A program made the translations under genes and the position numbers. A stretch of DNA of 64,000 nt from Comamonas sp. (GTDB taxonomy: Bacteria; Pseudomonadota; Gammaproteobacteria; Burkholderiales; Burkholderiaceae_C), in contig JADMKK010000041.1 of NCBI GenBank assembly GCA_015478895.1, forward strand, positions 237,884 through 301,883, given 5' to 3'. The notes beneath the pieces were generated by a model. The model made no database searches. It was not told the origin of the DNA and was given only the letters and a program-made list of their open reading frames with translations. This document shows positions 1 to 7,698 of this stretch, in pieces (position 1 is the stretch's first letter; each line of letters opens with the position of its first letter).

Positions 1-2
1 GA

Positions 3-632
3 GCAGGTGGCGTGTCGTCGTTCATTGTGGATGCCAAGAGTCCGGGTATCAGCTTTGGTAAACGCGATGCCAAGATGGGCCAAAAGGGTGCCCACACTTG
101 TGACGTGATGTTTGACAACGTGCGTGTGCCTGCTGCCAATCTGATCGGTGGCAAGGAAGGCGTAGGCTTCAAAACCGCCATGAAAGTGCTGGAAAAAGGC
201 CGCATCCACATCTCTGCAGTCTCCGTGGGTGTGGCCCAGCGGATCTTGCGTGATGCGTTGGCGTATGCAATGGATCGCAAGCAGTTTGGACAGCCCATTG
301 CAGAGTTTCAGCTAGTGCAAGCCATGCTGGCAGACAGTCAGGCTGAAATCTTCGCTGCGGAATGCATGACCATTGAAGCGGCACGCCGCCGCGACGACAA
401 GAAGAATGTGTCCACCGAAGCATCTTGCTCCAAGATGTTCGCCACCGAAATGTGTGGCCGCGTGGCCGACCGTGCCGTGCAGATTCTGGGTGGCGCAGGC
501 TATATGTCGGAATACGGCATCGAGCGCTTCTACCGCGACGTGCGTCTGTTCCGCCTGTACGAAGGAACAACCCAGATTCAGCAATTGATCATCGCCAAGA
601 ACATGATCCGCGCTGCGCGCGACGCGGCCTAG
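3..632 (+). CDS. Acyl-CoA dehydrogenase, 3' part (5' end outside window)
   Basis: The reading frame is open from the window edge, so this is the C-terminal part of a longer gene; a full family member has about 380-390 residues and about 210 are visible. The enzyme is an FAD-dependent alpha,beta-dehydrogenase of acyl-CoA thioesters that passes electrons to ETF. The middle beta domain (DVMFDNVRVP) and the C-terminal helical domain are present. The motif RLYEGTTQIQQL carries the family's catalytic Glu (YEGT), and AVQILGGAGYMSEYGIER is the usual FAD/subunit-contact segment. A strong terminator follows 36 nt after the stop. The neighbouring CoA-transferases suggest a role in organic or fatty acid breakdown, but the substrate cannot be read from this fragment. 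Confidence 0.93.
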   Translation, partial: AGGVSSFIVDAKSPGISFGKRDAKMGQKGAHTCDVMFDNVRVPAANLIGGKEGVGFKTAMKVLEKGRIHISAVSVGVAQRILRDALAYAMDRKQFGQPIAEFQLVQAMLADSQAEIFAAECMTIEAARRRDDKKNVSTEASCSKMFATEMCGRVADRAVQILGGAGYMSEYGIERFYRDVRLFRLYEGTTQIQQLIIAKNMIRAARDAA

Positions 633-667
633 GCATACGCAAAGAGCAACCTAAGGGTTACGTAAAC

Positions 668-691
668 AAGGGCGCTGCAAGCGCCCTTTTT
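668..691 (+). terminator. Rho-independent terminator after acyl-CoA dehydrogenase
   Basis: The hairpin AAGGGCGC-TGCAA-GCGCCCTTTTT has a GC-rich stem directly followed by T residues. It sits between the dehydrogenase stop and the end of the convergent LysR gene. Confidence 0.85.
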
Positions 692-727
692 GATGTCAGC
701 AGCAGTGCATGCAGCCGCGCTGTGGGT

Positions 728-1642
728 TTACAGGGCGCTGCTTTCGCTGGCGGCGTCTTGCACCAGAAGTTCTACCAGTTCGCGGGCAAAGCTGGGCAAG
801 CCTTCCAGACTGCGCACGCAGATCTGCATATCGCGCACGGCCCATGGGTCGGACAAATGCACGAGTGCAATTTCCATCGAATGTGCATGGCGGCTGGCCG
901 CAGACTGCGGCAGCACGCCCACACCAACACCTGCTTCAATCATGCGGCAGGCGGCCTCGAAATTACTCACCTGAATGCGCTGCTTCAACGGCTTGTGCAG
1001 CTGATCACACGCATGGCGCAGGAAGGCGTGGATGGCGCTGGATTCATGCAGACCCACGTGGTCGAGATCTAGCGTGTCGGCAAAAGCAATTTCCTGCGTG
1101 CCAGCCAGTGCGTGACCTCGTGGCACCACCAGTACCAGCTTATCTTGACGATAGGGCAGCGTCTGCAGATTCTCGGTGCGTACCAGACCTGCCACGATGC
1201 CAATGTCCGTTTGCCCTTCCGTCACCGCACGCACGATATCGTGCGACAGGCGCTCGCGCAGATCAATGTTCACGTCAGGGTAGCGGCTCAGGTAGCGGCT
1301 GAGCACTTCTGGCAGGAACTCGCCCAGCGAGGTGGTATTGGCAAATACGCGCACGTGGCCTTTGACGCCACGCACGTACTCCTGCATATCTCCGCGCAGG
1401 TGCTCGATCTGGCCCAGCACGGTGCGGGCGTGGGTGACGAGTGCTTGGCCTGGCGGAGTGAGTGTGACACCCTGGCTGTTACGGTAGAGCAGCTTGGTGC
1501 CAATGCTTTCTTCCAGATTTTTGATGCGCGTACTGGCTGCAGGCAAAGAAATGAAGGACAGTTCAGCGCCACGCGTCATGCTGTTGGCATCGGCGATGTT
1601 CACCATCAGGCGCAGGTCTACAAGGTCAAAGTGCATGGGCAT
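728..1642 (-). CDS. LysR-family transcriptional regulator
   Basis: The protein has 304 residues, the usual LysR length. An N-terminal winged HTH (about residues 5-65, with LRLMVNIADANSMTRGAE and PAASTRIKNLEESIG) is followed by a periplasmic-binding-like effector domain from about residue 93. It is divergent from the CaiB/BaiF CoA-transferase at 1822, with 179 bp between the starts. That is the standard LysR arrangement, so it probably controls the CoA-transferase and perhaps the nearby acyl-CoA dehydrogenase. A second Met lies two codons in (1636) and could be the true start. The effector is unknown. Confidence 0.93.
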   Translation of the reverse strand: MPMHFDLVDLRLMVNIADANSMTRGAELSFISLPAASTRIKNLEESIGTKLLYRNSQGVTLTPPGQALVTHARTVLGQIEHLRGDMQEYVRGVKGHVRVFANTTSLGEFLPEVLSRYLSRYPDVNIDLRERLSHDIVRAVTEGQTDIGIVAGLVRTENLQTLPYRQDKLVLVVPRGHALAGTQEIAFADTLDLDHVGLHESSAIHAFLRHACDQLHKPLKQRIQVSNFEAACRMIEAGVGVGVLPQSAASRHAHSMEIALVHLSDPWAVRDMQICVRSLEGLPSFARELVELLVQDAASESSAL

Positions 1643-1821
1643 AAAACGATTCTAGGGATTTCCCTCGGTTTGCGTCCTCTTGTTTCTGAAGCGCTGCTGA
1701 CGGCTAATACGACCTTCCACAAAAGAGAACACAGCCGCTGCTGGCTGCTTCTACGATAGATGTTTGCTGAAAACCATTGCGTTGGCGTTGTCAGCCGTTT
1801 GAAGAAAGCGTTTGAATTGTC

Positions 1822-3114
1822 ATGAGTTCCCCACACAACGACGTGCCCGCCGCCGCTGCACCTGCAGCGCAGCAAAGCGCACTCAGCCACCTTCGTGTTC
1901 TGGATTTGTCCCGCGTTCTGGCCGGGCCTTGGTGTACGCAAAATCTTGCGGACATGGGGGCCGATGTCATCAAAATCGAAAAACCCGGTGAGGGCGATGA
2001 CACGCGCCATTGGGGGCCTCCATTTTTTAACGATGCACAGGGCAACCCCACCAAGCAAGCCGCCTACTTTGCAGCTTGCAACCGCAATAAGCGTTCGGTC
2101 ACCGTGGACATGGCGACGCCCGAGGGCCAGCAAATCATCCGTGAGCTGGCTGCGCAAAGCGATGTGGTGGTGGAGAACTTCAAGACCGGGGGTCTGCAGC
2201 GCTACGGCCTGGATTACGAGAGCCTGCGAGCGCTGAATCCGCGTTTGATTTATTGCTCGGTCACTGGCTTTGGTCACACGGGGCCTTATGCAGCCCGTCC
2301 TGGCTATGACCTGTTAATGCAAGCCATGAGCGGCATGATGAGCATCACTGGCCATGCTGATGGTGAGCCCGGTGGCGGCCCCATGAAGGTGGGCGTGGCC
2401 GTGACCGACCTGTTCACTGGCATGTACGCTACCACCGCCATTTTGGTGGCGCTGGAAGCACGTCACCGAACGGGACGCGGTCAGCACATTGACATTGCTT
2501 TGCTGGATGTGGCCATGGCCATGCTGGGCAATCAGGGCGCAGGTTTCCTGAATGCCGGCAGCATTCCCAAGCGCATGGGCAATATTCACCCCAGCGTGGT
2601 GCCTTATCAGGACTTCCCCACGTCCGATGGCAACATGCTGCTGGCCATTGGCAATGACGGCCAGTTCGCGCGCTTTTGTGAAGCGGTCGGTGTGCAGTGG
2701 CACAAGGACGAACGCTTTGCGACCAATACGGGGCGCGTCAATCACCGCAAGCTCATCAACGCCATAGTGGCAGAGATTGCGCTGACCAAAACGACCTCGG
2801 AATGGGTGAGCTTGCTGGAAGCCCATATGGTGCCTTGCGGGCCGATCAACCACATTGGCCAAGCATTTGATGACCCCCAAGTGAAAGCCCGTGGCCTGCG
2901 GGTCGAGCAAGAGCGCTACCCGGGCCAGGAGACTGGGCCGGGCGTGGTGCAAACGATCGCTTCAGCGGCCAGCCCACTGCGTCTGTCGGAAACGCCGCCT
3001 ACATTGCGCTACGCGCCACCCGAGCTAGGTCAGCACACGGAGCAGGTGCTGCGGGACTATCTGCAGATCGATGCAGCGCGGCTGCAAAGCCTGCGCGAGC
3101 AGGGCGTGGTATAG
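1822..3114 (+). CDS. CaiB/BaiF-type CoA-transferase (family III)
   Basis: The protein has 430 residues, typical of class III CoA-transferases, which move CoA between acids through an aspartyl-CoA anhydride intermediate. Family signatures are LRVLDLSRVLAGPWCTQNLADMGADVIKIE near the N terminus, AACNRNKRSVTVDM, and RPGYDLLMQAMSGMMS, where the Asp of GYD matches the family's catalytic aspartate position. It is divergent from a LysR gene and lies close to an acyl-CoA dehydrogenase, which fits acid activation followed by dehydrogenation. Substrates such as glutarate, mesaconate or other dicarboxylates are possible but not decided by the sequence. A terminator follows at 3139. Confidence 0.92.
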   Translation: MSSPHNDVPAAAAPAAQQSALSHLRVLDLSRVLAGPWCTQNLADMGADVIKIEKPGEGDDTRHWGPPFFNDAQGNPTKQAAYFAACNRNKRSVTVDMATPEGQQIIRELAAQSDVVVENFKTGGLQRYGLDYESLRALNPRLIYCSVTGFGHTGPYAARPGYDLLMQAMSGMMSITGHADGEPGGGPMKVGVAVTDLFTGMYATTAILVALEARHRTGRGQHIDIALLDVAMAMLGNQGAGFLNAGSIPKRMGNIHPSVVPYQDFPTSDGNMLLAIGNDGQFARFCEAVGVQWHKDERFATNTGRVNHRKLINAIVAEIALTKTTSEWVSLLEAHMVPCGPINHIGQAFDDPQVKARGLRVEQERYPGQETGPGVVQTIASAASPLRLSETPPTLRYAPPELGQHTEQVLRDYLQIDAARLQSLREQGVV

Positions 3115-3138
3115 CGCTGGGCGCAGCCTTGCAGCGTT

Positions 3139-3169
3139 AAAAGCCAACCTCTTGGAGGTTGGCTTTTTT
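3139..3169 (+). terminator. Rho-independent terminator
   Basis: AAAAGCCAACCT-cttgg-AGGTTGGCTTTTTT is a strong perfect stem with a T-tract. A-runs on its 5' side make it work for both converging CoA-transferase genes. Confidence 0.9.
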
Positions 3170-3188
3170 GCGTAGAGCCCCAGCTGAT

Positions 3189-4388
3189 TCAGGCAGGTGC
3201 TTGGCCTTGCAGTTGGGAGATGCTGTGCTGCGTCCAGCCCAGCTCCAGCAGGATGCTGGCCGTGTGCTGGCCCAGGGCGGGAATATCGCCCATGCAGTAA
3301 TCAAACGCGCTATTGATGCCCGGAGGCAGCAGCGCGGGGAGCGGGCCTGCGGGGCTAGCCACCGTGCACCAGCGCTGGCGGGCCTGCAGTTGCGGGTGCG
3401 CCCACAGGCCTGCCATATCGTTCACGAGTGCGCTGGCAATGCCTGCCGCATCGAGCCGCTGCAGCACTTGCTCGGCCGTCAGCGCGGCAAAGCATTCCAG
3501 AATTAACGCCTTCAGTGGCTCTCGGTGGGTACTGCGCAGGGCGTTGCTGGCGTACAGCGCATCGCTGGCCACATGCGGAAGCCGCAGCACCGTGGTGCAA
3601 AACGCCTGCCACTCCCGCTCGTTTTGCAGGCCGAGCATGATGGTGCTGCCATCGCCCGTTGCAAAGGGCCCATACGGATAGATGCTGGCGTGTGCAGCGC
3701 CTGCACGGGGCGGCGGCGCTGCACCTTCGTAGGCGTAGTACATGGGGTAGCCCATCCATTCACCCATCGCCTCCAGCATGGAGACATCAATGTGACTGCC
3801 CACGCCGGTCTGGTTGCGCAGCAACAGAGCCGAGAGGATATTGGTGTAGGCGTACATGCCCGCTGCAATGTCGGCCACGGAAATGCCCGATTTGCTCGGC
3901 GCGTCTGGCGTGCCTGTCACGGAAAGAAAACCTGCTTCGCTCTGGATCAGCAAGTCATACGCCTTCTTGTCGCGGTACGGGCCGTCTGCGCCATAGCCGC
4001 TGATGTCACACACAATCAGGCGAGGGTGGAGCGCCTGCAAGTTCTCATAGGACAGGCCCATGCGTGCCGCGGCACCCGGCGCCAGGTTTTGCACCAGCAC
4101 ATCGGCAGTGGCCAGCAACTGCATCAGCGCTTGCTGCGCCAAAGGCTGCTTGACATCCAGCGCCATGCTTTCCTTGCTGCGGTTGATCCAGGTGAAGTGG
4201 GACGACTGGCCGTTGACGCGCTGGTCATAACTGCGGGCAAAGTCACCGCTGTCAGGGCGCTCAATCTTGATAACGCGAGCGCCCAGATCAGCCAGCTGAC
4301 GCGTACAAAAGGGCGCGGCCACCGCATGTTCCAAGGAGATGACAGTCACCCCGTTCAGAGGGCGCAAAGGCAAAGAAGAAGCAGTCAT
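3189..4388 (-). CDS. CaiB/BaiF-type CoA-transferase (family III), second copy
   Basis: This is a second class III CoA-transferase of about 399 residues, convergent with the first. Key segments are VTVISLEHAVAAPFCTRQLADLGARVIKIERP, WINRSKESMALDV, and KKAYDLLIQSEAGFLSVTG with the likely catalytic Asp. The ORF track starts at 4481, but homology begins around MTASSLPLRPLNGV (start 4388). An alternative ATG at 4418 has an AAGGA about ten bases upstream and is also possible. The divergence between the two copies suggests different substrates rather than a recent duplication. No promoter or regulator is adjacent on its upstream side. Confidence 0.9.
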   Translation of the reverse strand: MTASSLPLRPLNGVTVISLEHAVAAPFCTRQLADLGARVIKIERPDSGDFARSYDQRVNGQSSHFTWINRSKESMALDVKQPLAQQALMQLLATADVLVQNLAPGAAARMGLSYENLQALHPRLIVCDISGYGADGPYRDKKAYDLLIQSEAGFLSVTGTPDAPSKSGISVADIAAGMYAYTNILSALLLRNQTGVGSHIDVSMLEAMGEWMGYPMYYAYEGAAPPPRAGAAHASIYPYGPFATGDGSTIMLGLQNEREWQAFCTTVLRLPHVASDALYASNALRSTHREPLKALILECFAALTAEQVLQRLDAAGIASALVNDMAGLWAHPQLQARQRWCTVASPAGPLPALLPPGINSAFDYCMGDIPALGQHTASILLELGWTQHSISQLQGQAPA

Positions 4389-4502
4389 AGCATGGCACCA
4401 AGCAGCAAAGCTTGGCATCTTCGCGAATCCTTGCAGGTGCAGCAATCGAGCTTTGTGCAAGTACCTCTTTGACGTTGCCAAAGTCGCTGCGCGGTGTATC
4501 GC

Positions 4503-5885
4503 TCAGCGGCGCTTGGCGCGGTCAATGGACCACAGGTAATTCATCTCTGCACAAAACGGCTGGGCGCAGATCGCACGGCCTTGGTATTGGCAGCCTGCAC
4601 GGTTGCAGAAGTTGGCTTGCTCGTTGGAGTTCTTGGACTGCTTTTGGCCCTGTCGATCCTGCTCGGCCTGCGCCATCAGCAGCCACGGATCGGTGCCCCG
4701 GTTTTGCAGCATGGCTTGCACCTCTTGCGGCAGCAGGTGCATGGGCATATAGGTCGATGCTGCCTGCGCACTTTGCGCCGCCTGGGCCAGCGGCTGAAAC
4801 TCCAGCTGCAAGATGGCGCTGGTGCGCATGGCTTGCGCTGCAGCCGCAGCGGGCGTGCCGGGCAGCGCTTGCGGCTGCATCACCAAGCCCATGCTGCCGC
4901 TGGCCAGTTGCTGCACGCTCCCAGTAAAAGGCAATTGCAGCAAACCCGGTAAACCAATTGCCGACAAGGGTGGCGAGCCCGCGCTGGGCGCCGGTGTGGC
5001 CAGCGCCGCCTGCAAACCTGCCCCCAAAGCTGATGGCGCGGCACCTGCCGCTTGCCCCGCGCCGGGCAACGCGGCGCCCAGGGCCACCTGGGCCTGGGCC
5101 CATGCGACCGGGACGCGCAACGTCAGCGTAAATGCACGCTCGCCATCACTGCCCAGCACCGAGCCCTGTTGTACCAGCCAGTTTTGCAAGGCGGGCAGCA
5201 ACATGCTGGGTTTGTCGGCCACTACGGCGGCAGGCGTGGAGGGCGCTGTGGGCACCGCTGCCGTGGGTGCAGGGGTTGTGGGAGTAGGGGCAGATTGCCC
5301 TGCCTGCTGCAGCACCGCATTGATGAGTTGGGTGGGCCAGGACTGCACGCTCACCAACTGCTGTGGCAGGGGCTGTGCGGCGGTGGCGTTTTGCAGCAAG
5401 ACGGTCAGCAGTGCCTGCAATTGCGGGGTGACTCCGCCTGCGGGCCAGTTCGCTGGCAGGGTGACTCCGCCCGGCTGAATCTGGTTCACCAAGTTGGCCA
5501 CCAGCTGATTGAACGCTTCCATCTTGACCGCCTGCTGGGCCTGCGCCGACAGGTTGACGGTATTGCTCAGCGCCGTTTGCGCGGCCGCCACAATGCTGGC
5601 GACCTGCGCCGCACTGGCTACCCCTGTCGAGGGCGTGACCGCAGCTGCAGGCGCTGCACTCGCAACTGCGGCGGGCTGCGCACCGCTTGCGGTATTGGCT
5701 ACGCCAGTTTCCGTGCCCGTGCCGCCGCCAGTCTGACCTTGGGCAGTGGCCGCACTGGCAGCAAAGCTGGCTGCCCCCGGGCTGGCGCTGGCTGCATGGC
5801 TGGCTACATTGCTGGGTGCAGGCGAGGCCGGGGGCTGGGCGGCAGAAGGTGGAATGGCTTGGGTCACGCGCAGACTGTAGTGCAA
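4503..5885 (-). CDS. Ala/Pro-rich protein with FliK-like character and C-terminal Cys cluster
   Basis: I do not recognise this as a named protein. The first 110 or so residues are Ala/Ser/Pro/Thr-rich low complexity. A middle section (about 120-200) is helical and rich in Leu/Gln/Asn/Val. After further Ala/Pro linkers come two short beta-like stretches (AFTLTLRVPVAW, SAILQLEFQPL), in a layout that recalls FliK hook-length proteins, but no flagellar gene is nearby. The last 40 residues are charged and carry two CX4C pairs (CNRAGC and CAQPFC), suggesting a metal site. The track start is a TTG with no clear ribosome binding site, so the N terminus is uncertain. GC-skewed low complexity could mislead gene callers, but the specific tail argues for a real gene. 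Confidence 0.65.
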   Translation of the reverse strand: MHYSLRVTQAIPPSAAQPPASPAPSNVASHAASASPGAASFAASAATAQGQTGGGTGTETGVANTASGAQPAAVASAAPAAAVTPSTGVASAAQVASIVAAAQTALSNTVNLSAQAQQAVKMEAFNQLVANLVNQIQPGGVTLPANWPAGGVTPQLQALLTVLLQNATAAQPLPQQLVSVQSWPTQLINAVLQQAGQSAPTPTTPAPTAAVPTAPSTPAAVVADKPSMLLPALQNWLVQQGSVLGSDGERAFTLTLRVPVAWAQAQVALGAALPGAGQAAGAAPSALGAGLQAALATPAPSAGSPPLSAIGLPGLLQLPFTGSVQQLASGSMGLVMQPQALPGTPAAAAAQAMRTSAILQLEFQPLAQAAQSAQAASTYMPMHLLPQEVQAMLQNRGTDPWLLMAQAEQDRQGQKQSKNSNEQANFCNRAGCQYQGRAICAQPFCAEMNYLWSIDRAKRR

Positions 5886-5921
5886 AAACGCCAGGCTGCC
5901 TTGGCCGTGTTACATCGCTTT

Positions 5922-5966
5922 TTGTAGCTACTAGCCATTATGGAATAAGGGCTAGTGGTCAATTTG
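5922..5966. repeat. Dispersed palindromic repeat, copy 1
   Basis: TAGCTACTAGCCatta...aaGGGCTAGTGG is a member of the TAGCT...GCCCTT...AAGGGCTAG family seen about ten times in the window. It overlaps the stop codon of the LysR gene at 5959. Confidence 0.6.
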
Positions 5967-6876
5967 GCTTGTATTTTCCCTGCGCAGAGGGTTGCAGTTG
6001 CTGCACAAACAACGTGGCAGCCAGCCCCAGCGGGCGCTCTTTCGACCACACCCAGTCCACAAACAAGCGGGTGCCATTGCTGATATTGGCAAACGGTATC
6101 TGCACCAGCTCACCGCTGTGAATGTGCGGCTCCACAAAGCTTTGCGGCAGCCAGCCCCAGCACAGGCCTGCCGCAATCAGGGCGCGCGCAGCGCCGTGGC
6201 TGTCTGCACGCCACAGGTGGTGCGAGAAGACAAAGCGCTTATCGGTCAGCGCCGGGTCACGGCTGGCTACCAAAATCTGCCGCGCTGCCGCCAGTTGCGC
6301 CATGTCGATGTGCGTGCCTTGCTGAGCTTGCAATTGCTGCCACAACGGGTGCCGTGGCGACATTACCGCGACCAGTGTCTCCGAGCCTTGCTCCTGAAAC
6401 CCTTCGCGGTCGTCAATGTTGGGCCGCTCAAACACCAAGGCCAGCTGCGCGCGGCCTGCGTGCAGCAGCTCCAGCGCATCGTCTTGGGGGGCCACCAGCA
6501 CTTCCACCACCAAGGCCGGGTACTGCGCAATCACCGGGCGCAAATGCTCGGCCCACGTGGTGGCCAGCAATTCAGGCGCAATCGCCAAGGTGAGGCGTTT
6601 TTCCAGCCCTTCGTGCAGTGCCAAGGCCTGCTGATTGAGCTGCTGTAACTGCTGCGCCAGCAGGCGCGCCTGCGGCTCCAGCGCCTGGGCGGCGGCTGTG
6701 GGGACGGGCTCGCGGCCCCGGCGGTCAAACAGTTGCAGGCCCAGTTCAGCTTCAAGTTGCCCCATCGCCATGCTGATGGCCGAAGGCACCCGCCCCAGCT
6801 TGCGCGCAGCGGCTGAAAACGAGCCGGTATCAATCACGGCCAAAAACAGGGGAACTTGCTCAGGAGGGAAGGGCAT
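5959..6876 (-). CDS. LysR-family regulator, divergent from PACE efflux gene (AceR-like)
   Basis: A LysR regulator of about 305 residues with an N-terminal HTH (VPLFLAVIDTGSFSAAARKLGRVPSAISMAMGQLEAELG) and a C-terminal effector domain. The ORF track begins with a TTG; the first ATG (MPFPPEQV, 6876) is preferred. It is divergent from the PACE-family efflux gene at 6952 with 75 bp between starts. In Acinetobacter the LysR protein AceR activates the divergent aceI gene, so an equivalent pairing is likely here. That parallel is inference from gene order and family. The stop codon lies inside a dispersed repeat. Confidence 0.92.
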   Translation of the reverse strand: MPFPPEQVPLFLAVIDTGSFSAAARKLGRVPSAISMAMGQLEAELGLQLFDRRGREPVPTAAAQALEPQARLLAQQLQQLNQQALALHEGLEKRLTLAIAPELLATTWAEHLRPVIAQYPALVVEVLVAPQDDALELLHAGRAQLALVFERPNIDDREGFQEQGSETLVAVMSPRHPLWQQLQAQQGTHIDMAQLAAARQILVASRDPALTDKRFVFSHHLWRADSHGAARALIAAGLCWGWLPQSFVEPHIHSGELVQIPFANISNGTRLFVDWVWSKERPLGLAATLFVQQLQPSAQGKYKPN

Positions 6877-6951
6877 GGCGCTCAATCTATCAGTAAAACT
6901 GAAAGAACCTAACTTTCACCGTCAATTTACAAGACATAAACTGCCGCCACT

Positions 6952-7416
6952 ATGTCAGTTCTTACCCACCAGGCCACAGGCCTCCAAGGCGCCAAGCGCC
7001 GTGTCGTTTTTGTCGGTCTTTATGAATTTATCGCCATCGTCGTTTCCAGCCTGCTGTTTATGGCCATTGGTCAAGACGCCAGTGCCTCGGGCGTGATGGC
7101 CGTTGCCGCCTCCACCATTGCCATTTGCTGGAACCTGACCTTCAACTGGCTGTTTGAAAAGTGGGAAGCGGGCCAAAGCCAGAAAGGCCGCTCCTTGCTG
7201 CGCCGCATCGTGCACGCGATTGGCTTTGAAGGCGGTATCGCCGCCATGCTGATCCCGCTGATGGCGTGGTGGTTCAACATTTCGCTGTGGGAGGCCACCG
7301 TCATGGAAGCCGGTCTGCTGGTGTTTTTCATGGTCTACACCTTTGCCTTTAACTGGGGCTTTGACCGCGTCTTTGGCCTGCCCGCTTCGGCGCAGGCTTT
7401 GCAGCCCCAAGCCTGA
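6952..7416 (+). CDS. PACE-family biocide efflux transporter (AceI-like)
   Basis: A 154-residue inner-membrane protein with four predicted helices arranged as two tandem bacterial transmembrane pair (BTP) units. Both repeats show the family pattern: RRVVFVGLYEFIAIVVSS...AICWNLTFNWLFE and RIVHAIGFEGGIAAM...FAFNWGFDRVF. The Glu in YEFIAI matches the conserved membrane glutamate of AceI needed for proton-coupled export. PACE members export chlorhexidine, acriflavine or short diamines; the natural substrate here is unknown. It sits divergent from a LysR regulator. Confidence 0.92.
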   Translation: MSVLTHQATGLQGAKRRVVFVGLYEFIAIVVSSLLFMAIGQDASASGVMAVAASTIAICWNLTFNWLFEKWEAGQSQKGRSLLRRIVHAIGFEGGIAAMLIPLMAWWFNISLWEATVMEAGLLVFFMVYTFAFNWGFDRVFGLPASAQALQPQA

Positions 7417-7424
7417 AAATTGGT

Positions 7425-7470
7425 ATTTGATAGCTGCAAGCCCTTTGTGTATAAGGGCTAGAGCCTGATT
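7425..7470. repeat. Dispersed palindromic repeat, copy 2
   Basis: TTGATAGCTGCAAGCCCTT...taAGGGCTAGAGCC lies nine bases after the PACE gene stop. It is a short form of the family and could act as a 3' mRNA hairpin. Confidence 0.7.
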
Positions 7471-7566
7471 TGATGCTTATTTTTTAGACCGTGTCCATGC
7501 CGTGCACCGGCATAGCGCTTACAGGGTGCAGCGGCCTTGCAGACCGCCGTAAAATCTCAGGCTTCG

Positions 7567-7646
7567 CCCCAAGGAGCGCTGCAGCAGTGAAAAGCTTTTC
7601 ACTGTCAGGCTTGGGGCGACAGTCACACCCGATGTGATTGCTCGCA
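7567..7646 (+). promoter_or_regulatory. S-adenosylhomocysteine (SAH) riboswitch upstream of metH
   Basis: The segment CCCCAAGGAGCGCTGCAG followed by CAGGCTTGGGG matches the SAH riboswitch core (the CGAGGAGCGCUGCAA...CAGGCUCG pattern known from Ralstonia). P1 is CCCCAAG/CTTGGGG. P2 is the long stem CAGTGAAAA/TTTTCACTG. P4 is TCACA-cccga-TGTGA, followed by TGCTC, which can pair with GAGCG of the core to form the conserved pseudoknot. The class is an ON switch for SAH-recycling genes such as ahcY and metH. The start codon of metH is about 50 nt downstream. The assignment is by eye; a covariance-model hit would settle it. Confidence 0.85.
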
Positions 7647-7698
7647 TGCAACCGCGTTCACCTGTCTTGTTTCTTTTGTTTTTCACACAGGTGAGTGC

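Noticed and set aside
4503-5885. Annotation as fliK
   Set aside because: Layout is reminiscent, but no flagellar neighbours and no clear FliK C-terminal motif were seen.
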